Source of the DNA: CAMREV01 sp051653965
GTDB taxonomy: Bacteria; Bacillota_I; Bacilli_A; Mycoplasmatales; Mycoplasmoidaceae
DNA: 64,000 nt
Direction of reading: 5' to 3'
Assembly (NCBI GenBank): GCA_051653965.1
Contig: JBOFXG010000002.1
Location: 1 to 64,000 of the forward strand
A model generated the notes under the pieces. The model was not told where the DNA came from. It saw only the letters and a list, made by a program, of their open reading frames with translations, and made no database searches. The position numbers and the translations under genes are program-made. Position 1 is the stretch's first letter. Each line of letters starts with the position of its first letter. Below are positions 53,219-64,000 of this stretch, piece by piece.

Positions 53219-54247
53219 TTATTTCTTTATTGACTCCATATTTTTTTGTGAGATTATTTTATACCCTTTATCTATATCTAAAGAACATAAATCAATTAAG
53301 CCATAATCAGTTTCTCTATGTTTCCTTGATGATATCTTGTCTGCACAAAAAACTATTTTTTCTAATAATGTTGGATTGCTTTTTGGTATTGTATGAAATT
53401 TAACAGCATTTAGAATTTCTTCATTATGAAACAAGTATTTTTTTTCTAATATGTATTTTCCTAATGGTCCATGAATAACCTTTCAACTAGGATATGTATC
53501 ATAATTTAGTAATGCCTTAGAACAATGAATTTGTTTGTCCTTTGGAACCTCTTTAGCAATATCATGATACAAGCCGGCACAATATGCTTTTGTTTGAAAA
53601 TCTTCGCCATATTTAGTTGAAATTTTTTTTGAAATATTTGCAACCTCAATACTATGATTTAATCTTGATTTTGACATGCCTTCTTTTTCCAATCTGTAAA
53701 TACCATATATTGAATTTTCATTTATGTATTTTAGAACTTCTGAATTAATCATTGCAATGTTTGGCATTAAAATTAATTCAGAAGATGATGTATCTATTTT
53801 AGGTTCTTCAATAAAAATGACTTCATTTTTATTTTTTACTAAATGATCTTTTCTTTCATAACAAATAATTTTACAATTTGATTCTATATAGCCATATTCT
53901 TTTCAATTATGAAAATTATTAAATTGGTCAGAACCAACTAATAAAAATAATTCACTATCAGGAAAATTTCTTTTAAAATATTCAATATTTTTATATGTGT
54001 ATGAAATTTCATTTTTTTCTTTTTCTAGTTCTGATATAGAAAAAAAAGGACAATTACTAATAGCAATATTAATCATCTCTTTTCTTTGTTCTCATGTAGA
54101 TTTATGATTTTTTTTATCAGGCGAAATATAAGACATTATAAAATATAAATGATCTGCATTTATTTTTTTAAATGCTTCTAAAGCAGCTTGAATATGGCCA
54201 TTATGAATTGGATCAAATGATCCACCAAATAAGATTATTTTTTTCAT
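53219..54247 (-). CDS. nadD: Fusion of nicotinate-nucleotide adenylyltransferase (NadD) and HD-domain phosphohydrolase (YqeK)
   Basis: 342 residues. Residues 1-165 are NadD: GGSFDPIHNGHIQAA (HxGH), SYISPDKK, FLLVGSDQFNNFHNWKEY. The ISSTxIR motif is changed to DTSSSELI. Residues about 180-342 are a YqeK-type HD domain: NHSIEVANISKKI, GLYHDIAKEVP (HD), WKVIHGPLGKYIL, AVKFHTIPKSN, KIVFCADKISSRK. YqeK relatives hydrolyse Ap4A. The two are adjacent genes in Firmicutes; here they are one polypeptide. Makes the NadE substrate. Confidence 0.93.
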
Positions 54248-54249
54248 AT

Positions 54250-55314
54250 TTATATTATAGATTTTTCTGTAATAGAATAACCAATTTCTTTTGGGCTAAA
54301 AATAGTTATACTTTCAATTCCTTTTAAAACTATCAAAGATAATCCAGAAGCAAAAATAGAATATTTTTTATTAGAATCAAGTTTTATTTTATTTTCAATA
54401 AATTGAAAATTATCAATGTATTTAATGTGTTCATTTTTTTCAATATAATTTTGTATCTTATCTTTGTTAATTTTATTAACTTTTATAAATGAATTTTTAT
54501 AAAATACTATTGAGCTATTTTTATCACTTATTTCATTAATTGAAATACCAAATAGATTTTCAATAAAAAATGTTTGATTATCTTTTTTAATGTGAAATTG
54601 AGTTGTACTAAATTCGCTTTTAAAAACTTTTAAAATATCCTTAGCATCTAAAAAATTAAAAACAGATTTTTCATTTGGATAACCTGGAGTATCAATTAAT
54701 TGACAATTATTCATTTTTATTTTTATTAAATTTAATGTAGTATTTTTTAAAGGGCTTGTAACTAATTTGGCATCTATTTTAGATATTGAAAGTAATGCAT
54801 TAATTAGTGAAGATTTACCAACATTAGTTTTACCAATAAAATATGTTTTTTGCTTACTTTTAGCAAATTCTTCAATGTATCTAATTATTTTTCATAAATT
54901 AGTTTTTTCAAATGCATCATATAGAATTATATCAATTGGATAAATACCTTTTTCATTTAGAATATCATAAATATTTTTAATGGTTAGTTTTTCCTGAAAT
55001 TTTTTAGATAAACATTTTCTTTTGTTTACAACAACTAAAACATTTGAATTTAATTTGAATTCACTTAATATTGAATTTTTGAGATCAAAAAGATCAAGAA
55101 TCATTATTACTAAGTTATCTTCAAAATATATTTTACTTAAAGTTTCCTTAATATTTTCATCTGTTTCAATTTTTATATTTTCACCATAGTTTTTTAATTT
55201 GAAGCATCTTACACAATATTTAAAATTATCATTAAATTTATTTACATAACTAATGGAGTTTTTATCGGATGATAAATAATTTCCACATCCAATACATTTT
55301 CTGTTGTAGTTCAT
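54250..55314 (-). CDS. yqeH: Ribosome-assembly GTPase YqeH
   Basis: 354 residues. An N-terminal zinc finger (CIGCG...CVRCFKLKNY) precedes a circularly permuted GTPase: G4 VVNKRKCL first, then G1 FIGKTNVGKSSLIN and G3 DTPGYPNEKS. A C-terminal domain follows. It helps 30S maturation. I chose ATG 55314 because TAGGAAAATT sits before it; the earlier Met at 55344 would overlap parC by 23 bases. Between parC and nadD, as in Firmicute yqeH-nadD-yqeK order. Confidence 0.93.
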
Positions 55315-55321
55315 AATTTTC

Positions 55322-57745
55322 CTATTTTTCCTTGAAGAAATCATTAGTAATAGATATACTTAAAATATTTCTATTACTACTTATGTTAGCATTTATATTT
55401 GTTGATCTTATTTCTTCTTCTTGTAATAGAGAATAAATTTTATTAGATAAAATATTTATAGATTGATTTTCTTTAATCTTAGCAATAAAAATTATCTCTT
55501 CATCATCTTTTGAAATTAATCTTTTACCTGAATTGTATCTACTTGATGTTATGACTTCAAAAGCAAGAAATTTTCTAAAACCTTTATTAGAAAATAAATA
55601 GATATATCTTTCATCATTATTTATAGTTAATACAGATGAAACAAAATCGTCTTTTTTTAGTTTAATATTTTTAACACCTGAAGACGACCTGCCTTGAGTA
55701 GGAATATCATCTAAAAGATATCTAATATAAAAACCTTTATTTGTGATAGAAATTATCTCATTATCATTTTTATTCAAGAAATTACAATAAATTATTTTAT
55801 CATCATTCTTTAATTTAAAACAATTTTGAACTTTAATATTTTTTGAAATGCTAATGTCATTTGTCAAAAATTTTTTAATTAATGAATTCTTAGAAGCAAT
55901 TAAAATTTCATAATCATTAATTGTTTTAGAATCAGCAATAAATGCAAATACAATGCTTTCATCAATATCTAAAGTACAAAAATCATTAATATGAATTCCA
56001 AGTTGCATTTTAGCAAATGTTGTTTTAATTTTATATGAAGGAATAGAAATAGATCTTCCCCTATTAGTAATGACAATCAAATGTTGTAATGTATTTAAAA
56101 TAGAAGAAAAGAATATTGGAATATCTTCATCAGAGTATTTGCAACCAATTAAATCCTTTGGATTTGAAATAAAATCATTAACAAATTTTATATATCCTTT
56201 TTTTGTAATAATTATTGATCTTGTTGCTACATCCACAACATCTAAATGACTAAACTCATGAACTTCTATTTCCTTTTCAATTTTACTTTTTCTATTACAA
56301 GAATATATTTCCTTTTTCTTATTTAAAATTTCAATTAAAAAATTATTCCTATGATTTTCATTTGTAATAATTAAATTTAAATCAATTATTTTTAATGTTA
56401 TTTCATGATGTTCTTTTCTTAATTTTTCAATATCGATATTTGTTAAATTATATAATCTTAAAGATACAATTGATTCAGCTTGATTTTCATTTACAGAAAA
56501 AAATTCAATTATTTTATTCTTTGCTTCTTCCTTACTAGAAGATCTTTTAATAAGATTTATTAAATCATCAATTTTTTCTAAAGCTTTCAATAAACCCTCA
56601 ATAATTTCTTTTCTTATTAATAATTTTTCTAAGTCAAATTTTGAACTATTAATTATTACCTGATTTGCCCATTCAATAATTGCGTCAAAAATTCCTGTTA
56701 ATGACATTAGAACAGGTTTCCTATCTTTAATAATTATTATGTTTGCATTATAAGAAATTTGTAATTGTGTATTTTTAAATAAATAAGCTTTTATTGCTTC
56801 AATATTTCTATCTTTTTCAACATCAATGCAAATTAATATGCCATCTTTATTTGATTCATCTCTTATTTCTTTAATGCCAGGAAGTTTATTATTAACTCTT
56901 ATTTCATCTATTGCTCTTACTAAATTTGCTTTATTGACATCAAAGGGGATTTCAGTAATTCTAAATTGAATAAGTTTTGAATTCAATTCAACCTGTTCAA
57001 GTTTAGATTTGATGGAAATTTTACCTCTTCCTGTTTTATAAATTTCTTTAATATTTTCCTTACCCTGAATAATACCTGCAGTTGGAAAATCTGGTCCAGG
57101 TATTATTTTTAATAAATCTTCAATAACACTATTAGGATTTCTTATTCTATATATCATTCCTTCAATAACCTCATTAGGATTATGAGGCGGAATATTAGTT
57201 GCATAACCTGCTGCAATGCCAGTTGCACCATTTATTAAAATATTAGGAACTAAAGAAGGGAGTACTGTTGGTTCAATTTCTGAATCATCAAAGTTTTTAA
57301 TAAATCTAACAGTGTTTTTTTTAATACTTTCAAGCATTTCTTCACCAAATTGAGATAGTTTAGTTTCTGTATATCTCATTGCTGCAGCAGAATCGCCATC
57401 AATGGAGCCATTATTACCATGCATTTCAACTAGAGAAATATTATTCTTTCAAGATTGAGACATTCTAACCATTGCTTCATAAATAGAAGAATCACCATGT
57501 GGATGATACTTACCAATTACCTCTCCAACAGTTCTTGCTGATTTTTTAAAGCTCTTTTGATAACTAAGACCTAATTCTCCCATCGCATACAATATTCTTC
57601 TTTGAACAGGCTTTAAACCATCTCTAATATCAGGTAACGCTCTATCTTGTATAATATATTTTGCATACTTGCTAAAACTATTAGAAATAATATCATCTAA
57701 TGATCTATTATCTATATTATCTAAATTTATTAATTCATTTTTCAT
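55322..57745 (-). CDS. parC: DNA topoisomerase IV subunit A
   Basis: 807 residues. The quinolone-pocket segment is YHPHGDSSIYEAMVRMSQ with the Ser and Glu of sensitive enzymes, and the catalytic Tyr is in AAAMRYTETKL. LRYVPNFDD-like FIKNFDDSEIEPTVLPSLVP and LINGATGIAAGYATNIPPHN are conserved. C-terminal beta-pinwheel repeats start about residue 490. Decatenates daughter chromosomes. ParC rather than GyrA is chosen from the parE-parC-plsY neighbourhood and the lack of a clear GyrA box. Confidence 0.9.
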
Positions 57746-57756
57746 TTTTAACCTTA

Positions 57757-59652
57757 CTAGTTGTCACTAAAATCAAAATTAATATTTTCATTGATTCAAT
57801 CTTTTCTTAAAGAAGTATCATCTCCCATTAATATTGAAACTCTTTTTTCTGCAAGTGCTGCATCACCAATATTAACTTTTATTAATTTTCTTGTTTTAGG
57901 GTTCATTGTTGATTCTCATAACTGATCAGCATTCATTTCTCCCAACCCTTTATATCTTTGGATTTCATATGATGAAAATTTAGCTTTTATTTCATCTAAT
58001 TCTTTTTCATCTCATGCATATTCATATGCATTGTTTGATTTATTTTTAACTTTATATAAAGGAGGTAAAGCAATGAAAACATTTCCATTTTCGATCATGT
58101 TTTTCATATATCTATAAAAAAATGTTAGTATTAATATTTGAATATGTGATCCATCAGTATCTGCATCTGTCATAATTATTACTTTTCCATATTTTAATTT
58201 TTCAATTGTAAAGTCTTTTGCAATACTCGCTCCTAAACATGAAACAATTATTGATATCTCATCATTTGATAGAATTTCTTTTAAATTAGATTTTTCTACA
58301 TTTAAAACCTTACCCTTTAAAGGTAAAATTGCTTGAGTCTTTCTATCCCTACCCATTTTAGCTGTTCCCCCTGCTGAATCACCCTCAACTAAAAATATTT
58401 CTATTTCAGAAGGAGTTTTAGATTGACAAGGTGAAAGTTTTCCAGAGAGAATTTTTTCTTTTTGTGTGTTTTTAATTTGTCTTACTTCTTCTCTAGCAAA
58501 TCTTGCTGCCATTCTTGCATCTCTTGATGTTTTAATTTTTTCTAAAATTTTTAAAGCTTCTTTTTTGTTTTGTTCTAATCAAACAAATAATTTAGAAATA
58601 ACTATTTTTTTAACACTAACTGAAGCTTCTTGAGTAAATAATTTATTTTTTGTTTGACCTTCATATGAAATTAATTTTTCTGGTATTTTAACTGAGATGA
58701 TTGCAGTCATGCCTTCCCTAACATCAGAACCTTCAAAATTATTATCTTTTTCTTTTAAGATTTTAAGCTTTCTTGAGTAATCATTGATAACTTCTAATAA
58801 ACCTGATTTAAAACCAATTTCATGAGAACCGCCTTCAAAGGTTTTAACTGAGTTTGCAAAAGAAATAATTGTTTCAGAATTATCATTTGAATATTGAAAG
58901 GCAATCTCAACATCAATTTCATTTAAACTTGAACTAAAATAAATAATATCTGAAATTTCTTTTTTATTTTGATTAATAAATTTTACAAATTCAATAATTC
59001 CATTTTCACTATGAAAAACCTCTTCATAATTTTTTTCGGCATCATAAAATATTATTTCAAGACCTTTAAAAAGAAAACTTGTTTCTTTAAGTCTTTCTTT
59101 TATTATTGAAGAATTAAAATCAATAGAAGAAAAAATAATTTTGTCAGGTAAAAAAGTTATTTTTGTTCCAGTCTTTTTTGTTGCTTCACACTTTGTTAAT
59201 GGTAATTTTATATTTCCGCCAGAAATATATTCAGATCTATAAACATTGCCATTTACATATACCTCAACATTTAGTCATTTACTTAATGCATTAACTACTG
59301 ATGAACCAACACCATGAAGTCCTCCGGCAAAATTATATGCATCATTATCAAATTTTCCACCAGCATGTAAACTTGTAAAAACAGTGTCAACTGTTGATTT
59401 TTTTGTAGTTGAATTTATTCCAACAGGTATTCCTCTTCCATTGTCTTCAACCGTAATAGAACCATCTTTATTCATTGTAATTCAAATTTTATTTGCATAT
59501 CCTGACATTGCTTCATCAACTGAGTTATCAAGAAGCTCTCAAATCAAATGATGAAGACCTCTATGATCTGTCGAACCAATATACATTCCAGGTCTTTTTC
59601 TAACAGGTTCTAATCCCTTTAAAACCTTTATATCACTATCTTTATAGCTCAT
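57757..59652 (-). CDS. parE: DNA topoisomerase IV subunit B
   Basis: 631 residues. GHKL ATPase: ELLDNSVDEAM, DNGRGIPVGI, GGLHGVGSSVVNALS. TOPRIM: LVEGDSAGGTAKMGRD and IIMTDADTDGSHIQ. C-terminal QRYKGLGEMNADQLWESTM. Frame holds many TGA Trp codons. Length and the neighbouring plsY support ParE over GyrB. TATAAT at 59687-59692. First gene of parE-parC-yqeH-nadD-mtnN. Confidence 0.92.
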
Positions 59653-59686
59653 AAAACCTCAAATCTAAATTTAATTAGTTGTTTAT

Positions 59687-59692
59687 ATTATA
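59687..59692 (-). promoter_or_regulatory. Candidate -10 box for the parE operon
   Basis: TATAATAT on the minus strand 35 bases before the parE ATG, again within an ATTATAAT palindrome. plsY has its own TATAAT at 59738-59743. Confidence 0.5.
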
Positions 59693-59737
59693 ATTAAAAA
59701 ATAAATATGTTTTTAAAACATTTTTTTTAAAATTGTT

Positions 59738-59743
59738 TATAAT
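59738..59743 (+). promoter_or_regulatory. Candidate -10 box for plsY
   Basis: TTTATAATTC 27 bases before the ATG at 59770, with AAAGGAC as ribosome binding site. Confidence 0.5.
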
Positions 59744-59769
59744 TCTATTATGTATTTTAAAGGACTTTT

Positions 59770-60582
59770 ATGGATTACTTTTTGCTATTTTTCTTTTTTG
59801 TATTTTTTTCAATAATAGGTTATTTACTTGGTAGCGTTTTATTGGGTGTAATAATATCAAAAAGAAAAAGTATTAACATTAGATCCATTGGTTCTGGTAA
59901 TGTTGGATCTACAAACATTACAAGAGCATTTGGTTTAAAGATTGGTTTTTTAACTTATTCTTGAGATTGTGTAAAATCTTGAATAGCAATTTTATTAGCT
60001 ACATTAATATATTCAGCAACAAAAAATATATTTGAAGAAAAAAATACATTTATTAATAATGGTTATATTGTGTATGCTGCTGGTTTTTTTGCAATTGTTG
60101 GACACTGCTTTCCAATAAACTATATCATTGCATTATTTAAAAATAAATTTCATTTTGAATTTTGTAAGGAACTAAAAGGAGGAAAAGGAGCTGCAACTAC
60201 TTCTGGTTATTTTATGGCTCTTTCTCCTTGAATATTTATTCTATCATTTATTTTATTTTGATTTTTTCTTGGAATAACTAGATATGTATCTGTTTCATCA
60301 ATGTGTGCCATTTTTATAGGATTTATTTTTACAACTGTTCCAAATTTAAATTTTATGTATATTCTTGAATTAGGGCCAGAGTTAACAATAGTTCCTATAG
60401 GAAATTCTATAGATAACTTTGTTAATCCAAAAATTAATTATCAAATGTATGAGTCTTATATTTATTTCAATATAATCTTTACATTCTTAATATTTGTTCT
60501 TGTATCATATATGCACAGAGTTAATATTGAAAAATTAAGAAATGGTAAAGAATCTAAATTAGGTAAAAAAAATAAAAAGTAA
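59770..60582 (+). CDS. plsY: Acyl-phosphate glycerol-3-phosphate acyltransferase PlsY
   Basis: 270 residues, multiple TM helices. Family motifs: GYLLGSVLLGVIIS, IRSIGSGNVGSTNITRAFG (motif 1), GHCFPI (motif 2) and LKGGKGAATTSGY (motif 3). It acylates glycerol-3-phosphate at the start of phospholipid synthesis. About 60 residues longer than usual PlsY owing to an insertion near residues 195-225. Divergent from parE, a linkage seen in Firmicutes. Confidence 0.93.
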
Positions 60583-60603
60583 TATTATTACTTTTTATTT
60601 TTA
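60567..60603. terminator. Bidirectional terminator between plsY and the two-TM protein
   Basis: AAAAATAAAAAGTAATA and TATTACTTTTTATTTTT form a long hairpin that includes both stop codons of the convergent genes. Confidence 0.7.
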
Positions 60604-61091
60604 ACTAACATAACTATGCCAACAATTATTCCAATAGTTGCTAAGAACCAAATGATTGAAGAAATAAGGAATATTATTGCATTACTATTAATTAAGATGA
60701 TGTTATTAATTCTTCCTAATTCTTTATCCTTTGCATCTCCATTAGGAAAGAATGGTTTGACTTTATCATTTAAATAGGTTGTGTATTCTTGATTTAATTG
60801 ACTTGTTCAAGAGAAGTAGTCAATCTTGTTTCTAATTAGATTTTGAGTAGCTTTAGGAAAACTATTTATTTCTATTTCAGTAAATGTAAAAGATTTATAA
60901 ACATTGTAATTATGTAATGAATCAAAAAAACCATTTTTGCTTATTAGACCAAATTCTTCATTTAATAAGTTCTCTTCTGGAGATGAAACACTAATACTAT
61001 TACCAATAGAAGCAACTGAAAAAGCAATTGCTGATGCAATATAAATAATTCCACTTAATGATATAATAATAATATTTTTTTTATTTTTCAT
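60588..61091 (-). CDS. Unrecognised small protein with two terminal TM helices
   Basis: 167 residues. A hydrophobic N-terminus (IIIISLSGIIYIASAIAFSV) and a second TM near the C-terminus (AIIFLISSIIWFLATIGIIV with GIVMLV) bracket an about 95-residue, probably extracellular, region. The tail is short and basic (KNKK). No lipobox Cys. No family recognised. It may belong with the adjacent ABC exporter genes, whose transcript would run into it 46 bases later. Confidence 0.75.
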
Positions 61092-61137
61092 TTATTATAA
61101 CTTTCTGATATTTTTATAGTTAATTAAAATTAAAAAA

Positions 61138-61974
61138 TTAGATATATTTGTCAAAGAAGTCTGATATGCTTCCATATTTTTTTATTGCTTCTTTTGTATA
61201 AATAGAAGCAGCAACTTTACCGTCTATTAGAACAATAATTCTATCTGCAATATATTCAACCTCATCAATTTCATGAGAAACAGTTACAATTGTCATATCA
61301 TTTTCTTTTGCAAATTCTTTCATGAATTTTTTAATTCTGAATTTTATATTAATATCTAGTCCAGCAGCAATTTCATCCATGAATACAACTTTTGGTTTAT
61401 GCATAACTGCAAGCAATGCATTAATTCTTTGCATTTGTCCGCCAGATAAACCTTGGGCATTTTTATTATAGAATTCATCAATTCCAAATATTTTAATTAA
61501 AGATTTTAATTCTTTTTTTGTAAGTTTGCAATCAAAAACTGAAACATAGAAATTAATAATCTTTTTGACAGAAAGACCATTTGGATAAGATGATTTTTGA
61601 AATTGAATTCCAATGTTTTCCATTGGTGATTTATTATAATCAAATAGATATTCGATTTTACCACTAGTTGGTTTATTTAAACCAGCAATAGCTTCAACTG
61701 TTGTTGTTTTTCCAGAACCATTAGGTCCAACAATAGCTAGGTTTTCACCTTCTCTAATTTCTAAAGAAACACCATCAAGAGCTTTTTTAGAATGAGTACC
61801 TTTTCCAAAAATTTGGACTAATGATGTAACTCTAATTAAAGTTTTAGGTCCATTAGTTAGTGGAGTTATTATGTGTTCAAAATCTCTTTTTTCATTTTTA
61901 TTGTAATTAGCTAAAAAATGATCAAGTCAATTTTCACTATTTTTTTTATCATTTTTTAATATTTCTTTTTTCAT
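61138..61974 (-). CDS. ABC transporter ATP-binding protein
   Basis: 278 residues. An N-terminal extension of about 50 residues, then Walker A VGPNGSGKTTT, Q-loop region (IGIQFQKSSYPNG), signature LSGGQMQRINALL, Walker B VVFMDEIAAGLD and switch His in VTVSHEIDEVEYIADRI. DRI-type (ABC-2/CcmA) exporter ATPase. Partner permease starts three bases upstream. One TGA Trp at residue 16 supports the start at 61974. Confidence 0.93.
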
Positions 61975-61977
61975 AAA

Positions 61978-62973
61978 TTACCTTGTACTTCATTTAAATG
62001 TTTTTAAAGATATACCCATAAATATTGCTGATATTACAAATGGCAATATTAAGTTTGCTATTTTATCTGCCATACCAAATATTTCAGTTGTTTCACCTTT
62101 AGCTCTATAATCTAGAACACTAAAAACTGAATTTACATCAAATATTGAGCTTGGTATTAAAGATCCTTGGATAATTATATCAGTACCATTAAAACCAGCA
62201 TTGTTTAAAGAAAGCAGACCATTAAATGACTCGTTCATTAAACCACTAGAGTATCTAAATGGTGATATATATGTTACATATCAAATTGCTTCAATACTTC
62301 TAATCATTGATATTGGTAGAACCATTGCTGATAAAAATTGAGATAAAATTAATATTGGAAGTAATATACCTTGTAATATTAATGATGATTTTGCAAATGA
62401 TACTACTAAGAATCCTATTGAACTACCAACTAAAGAGTTTAAAATTAATCCTCAAATAATACCGCCTCATTGTGCATTTGCAAAATATTCAGATAATGAT
62501 GGTGCTAATACTATTTCATTAACTGGCCCATTACCTAAGTCAGTTATACCTAAGCCTGAGCTTATTTCTTCTCCAACTGATCAATATTGTGAGAATAATC
62601 CCATACTTACTAATGTTGTTAAAATTGTTGAGATTATTATTATTAGAAAGTAATATGATATCATCGCTACTAAAAACATTCATGGTTTAATGTTTGTAAC
62701 AGCAATTCTCTTTAATAAAACTGAACTCTTAAATTCAAATATTGTAAATGGTAATACAAATAATGATATAACCATTGAAGGCATTGCAATTAAACCGCCA
62801 AGAAGTGAAGAGTAACCTAATAGTAATCCTAATATTGCAACAAATATAAGAGGGAAAAGAAATGAAAAAAATGGGTTTATTATCGACTTAAAAAAGTGAT
62901 TATTAATAAGTGAATATAAAGATTTCATTGACAACATGCTACTAGTGTCTATATTTGAGAAGAATTTTTTCAA
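61978..62973 (-). CDS. ABC-2 type permease (TTG start)
   Basis: 331 residues, about six TM segments in ABC-2 layout, with an extracellular loop near residues 240-300. The start is TTG at 62971-62973, preceded by AAAGGAAATAAAA; no better ATG lies upstream. Works with the ATPase at 61138-61974, probably as an exporter (drug, lipid or peptide). Substrate unknown. Confidence 0.8.
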
Positions 62974-63072
62974 TTTTATTTCCTTTTGAATAATAATTTA
63001 TATTCTATTTATATCATAATAATTTATTTATACCATATTTTTTTTAATTTATAATATTTTTTTATTAAATGA

Positions 63073-63807
63073 TTACCTAATATTTTTAATAACTTTTTGT
63101 AAATCTTTCGATGCTTTATTTAAAATTAAATCAGTGCCTTTTAGCATATTTTCAATACAATTAATTAGTGATAACAAAAATTCTTCACTACTATATAAAA
63201 AATCAAATTCAGGAAAAAAGTATTCATAAAATGAATAAATCACAGTGTAACATAATTCAATTATAGTTGGATCTTGATCAATAATATTTTCTAGTTTATT
63301 ATTAACTTCATTAAAAAAATCAATCGATTCTATAAATCCTATTTTTTTAAAATCTATTTCATAATTTTTCTTAGTATTATTATTAAAAAAAATAAATTTT
63401 TTTTCTAAATCTTTATTTTTTAGATTTTCGAGAATAACTATTTTTTTTGAATTAGATAATTTTTTTGATTCCATTTTTTTAAATAAAATATCAATATTAT
63501 CTTTTGAAAGTTTATCTCCAAATTTTTTAAAAAAATAAATAATATCAATTTCATTTATTTTGTCATTGTTTTTTTCTAGAAAATCTTCTTTAGATATTTT
63601 ATCCAAATTTTTCTTATCATTCATATAATTTTTAGTAAATTTTAAATCTAAAAGTTTTTCCTCAAATTTATCATAAAATTCAATTGGTATATATGGAGTT
63701 TCTAATTCATCTTCAATAATTTTGATAGCTTTATTTATATCATTAGATTTAATCATTTCTTCAATGTCATTTAAAATTTTTGAATAAAATTTTTCTATGT
63801 TATTCAT
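63073..63807 (-). CDS. DUF3196-type mollicute protein
   Basis: 244 residues, nearly all helical and highly charged. The opening FYSKILNDIEEMIKSNDINK then IIEDELETPYIPIEFYDKFE resembles DUF3196, a mollicute-restricted family with a helical-repeat structure and no known function. I prefer ATG 63807 (AGAAGG upstream, overlapping the previous stop by eight bases) over the Met at 63831. Confidence 0.65.
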   Translation of the reverse strand: MNNIEKFYSKILNDIEEMIKSNDINKAIKIIEDELETPYIPIEFYDKFEEKLLDLKFTKNYMNDKKNLDKISKEDFLEKNNDKINEIDIIYFFKKFGDKLSKDNIDILFKKMESKKLSNSKKIVILENLKNKDLEKKFIFFNNNTKKNYEIDFKKIGFIESIDFFNEVNNKLENIIDQDPTIIELCYTVIYSFYEYFFPEFDFLYSSEEFLLSLINCIENMLKGTDLILNKASKDLQKVIKNIR

Positions 63808-64000
63808 TTCTTGACCTTCTGTCAAATTCATCTAATAAATCTTTATTAATTTTTTTGGTTAAATAACATATGAATTTTTCATCTATTATCTTTGAACATT
63901 CTAGTTCTATTATTTTAGAAAGCTTATTACCATAATTGAATTCTTTTTTATGCTCATCAAATTCTTTTTTATCTAGAACTTTAAAATTTCCGTTTTTGTC
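63800..64000 (-). CDS. C-terminal end of an unidentified gene (cut by window edge)
   Basis: The last 66 codons are present, reading ...DKNGNFKVLDKKEFDEHKKE and ending DEFDRRSRNE before TAA at 63800-63802. Charged, helical. Too short to assign. Its stop overlaps the start of the DUF3196-type gene, so they are co-transcribed. Confidence 0.6.
   Translation of the reverse strand, partial: DKNGNFKVLDKKEFDEHKKEFNYGNKLSKIIELECSKIIDEKFICYLTKKINKDLLDEFDRRSRNE

Noticed and set aside
55315..55344. Longer YqeH start at 55344
   Set aside because: It would overlap parC; the Met at 55314 has a better-placed ribosome site and starts right before the zinc finger as in homologues.
55322..59652. gyrA-gyrB instead of parC-parE
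   Set aside because: The neighbouring plsY, ParE-like length and absence of a clear GyrA box favour topoisomerase IV; gyrBA normally sits near oriC, and no dnaA or dnaN is visible here.

Overview
This window comes from an AT-rich mollicute (Mycoplasma-like) chromosome that reads UGA as tryptophan. With the standard code almost every large gene (rpoB, rpoC, ligA, atpA, ptsI, parE) is cut at TGA codons. Reading TGA as Trp restores full-length, well-conserved proteins. Gene content, surface proteins with a C-terminal anchor, and a mollicute-only DUF3196-type protein fit a Malacoplasma/Ureaplasma/Mycoplasmoides-type mollicute; the species is inferred, not proven. No insertion sequence, prophage, CRISPR array or rRNA is visible.

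Layout: 1-6605 (minus) holds two tandem paralogous giant surface proteins, the first cut by the window edge. 6840-8831 is ligA (plus), converging on rplM-rpsI (minus) over a shared terminator. 9786-17763 is rpoB-rpoC. 17868-19829 (plus) is a DUF2779-type protein that appears to carry two nuclease active sites. 19830-25227 (minus) is smc-ftsY-ylxM-unknown-trigger-factor-like. nfo follows. Then comes a 629-base gap containing what looks like an undescribed structured RNA gene with its own promoter and terminator (about 26224-26710, minus). 26790-28452 (plus) is pncB-ytpR. 28445-36104 (minus) is a tight series: membrane protein, obg, nadE, pepF, pgi, miaA, hemW. 36213-36968 (plus) is an HhH-GPD-like protein. 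36971-43942 (minus) is the complete F1Fo ATP synthase operon (atpI-B-E-F-H-A-G-D-C). 44032-45778 is dnaJ-grpE under a CIRCE-like operator. 45882-46235 is rnpB. 46265-48287 is a dihydroorotase-like protein plus a choline-kinase-like protein. Then come tRNA-Gly(GCC), ptsI, recA, cinA C-terminal domain, nifU domain, an S1-like protein (plus), a parE-parC-yqeH-nadD/yqeK-mtn operon (minus), plsY (plus), a small two-TM protein, an ABC exporter pair, DUF3196, and the end of one more gene.

How the genes connect: the window carries most of a nicotinate-to-NAD route (pncB, nadD fused to an HD phosphohydrolase, nadE) plus a weak CinA/PncC relative. It has the core transcription apparatus, a protein-targeting and chromosome-segregation operon, one sugar-uptake component (EI), one glycolytic enzyme (Pgi) and the ATP synthase. 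Genes are tightly packed, with many 8-14 base overlaps. Both convergent gene pairs and divergent promoters share bases: terminators and stop codons overlap, and self-complementary ATTATAAT boxes serve as candidate shared -10 elements.
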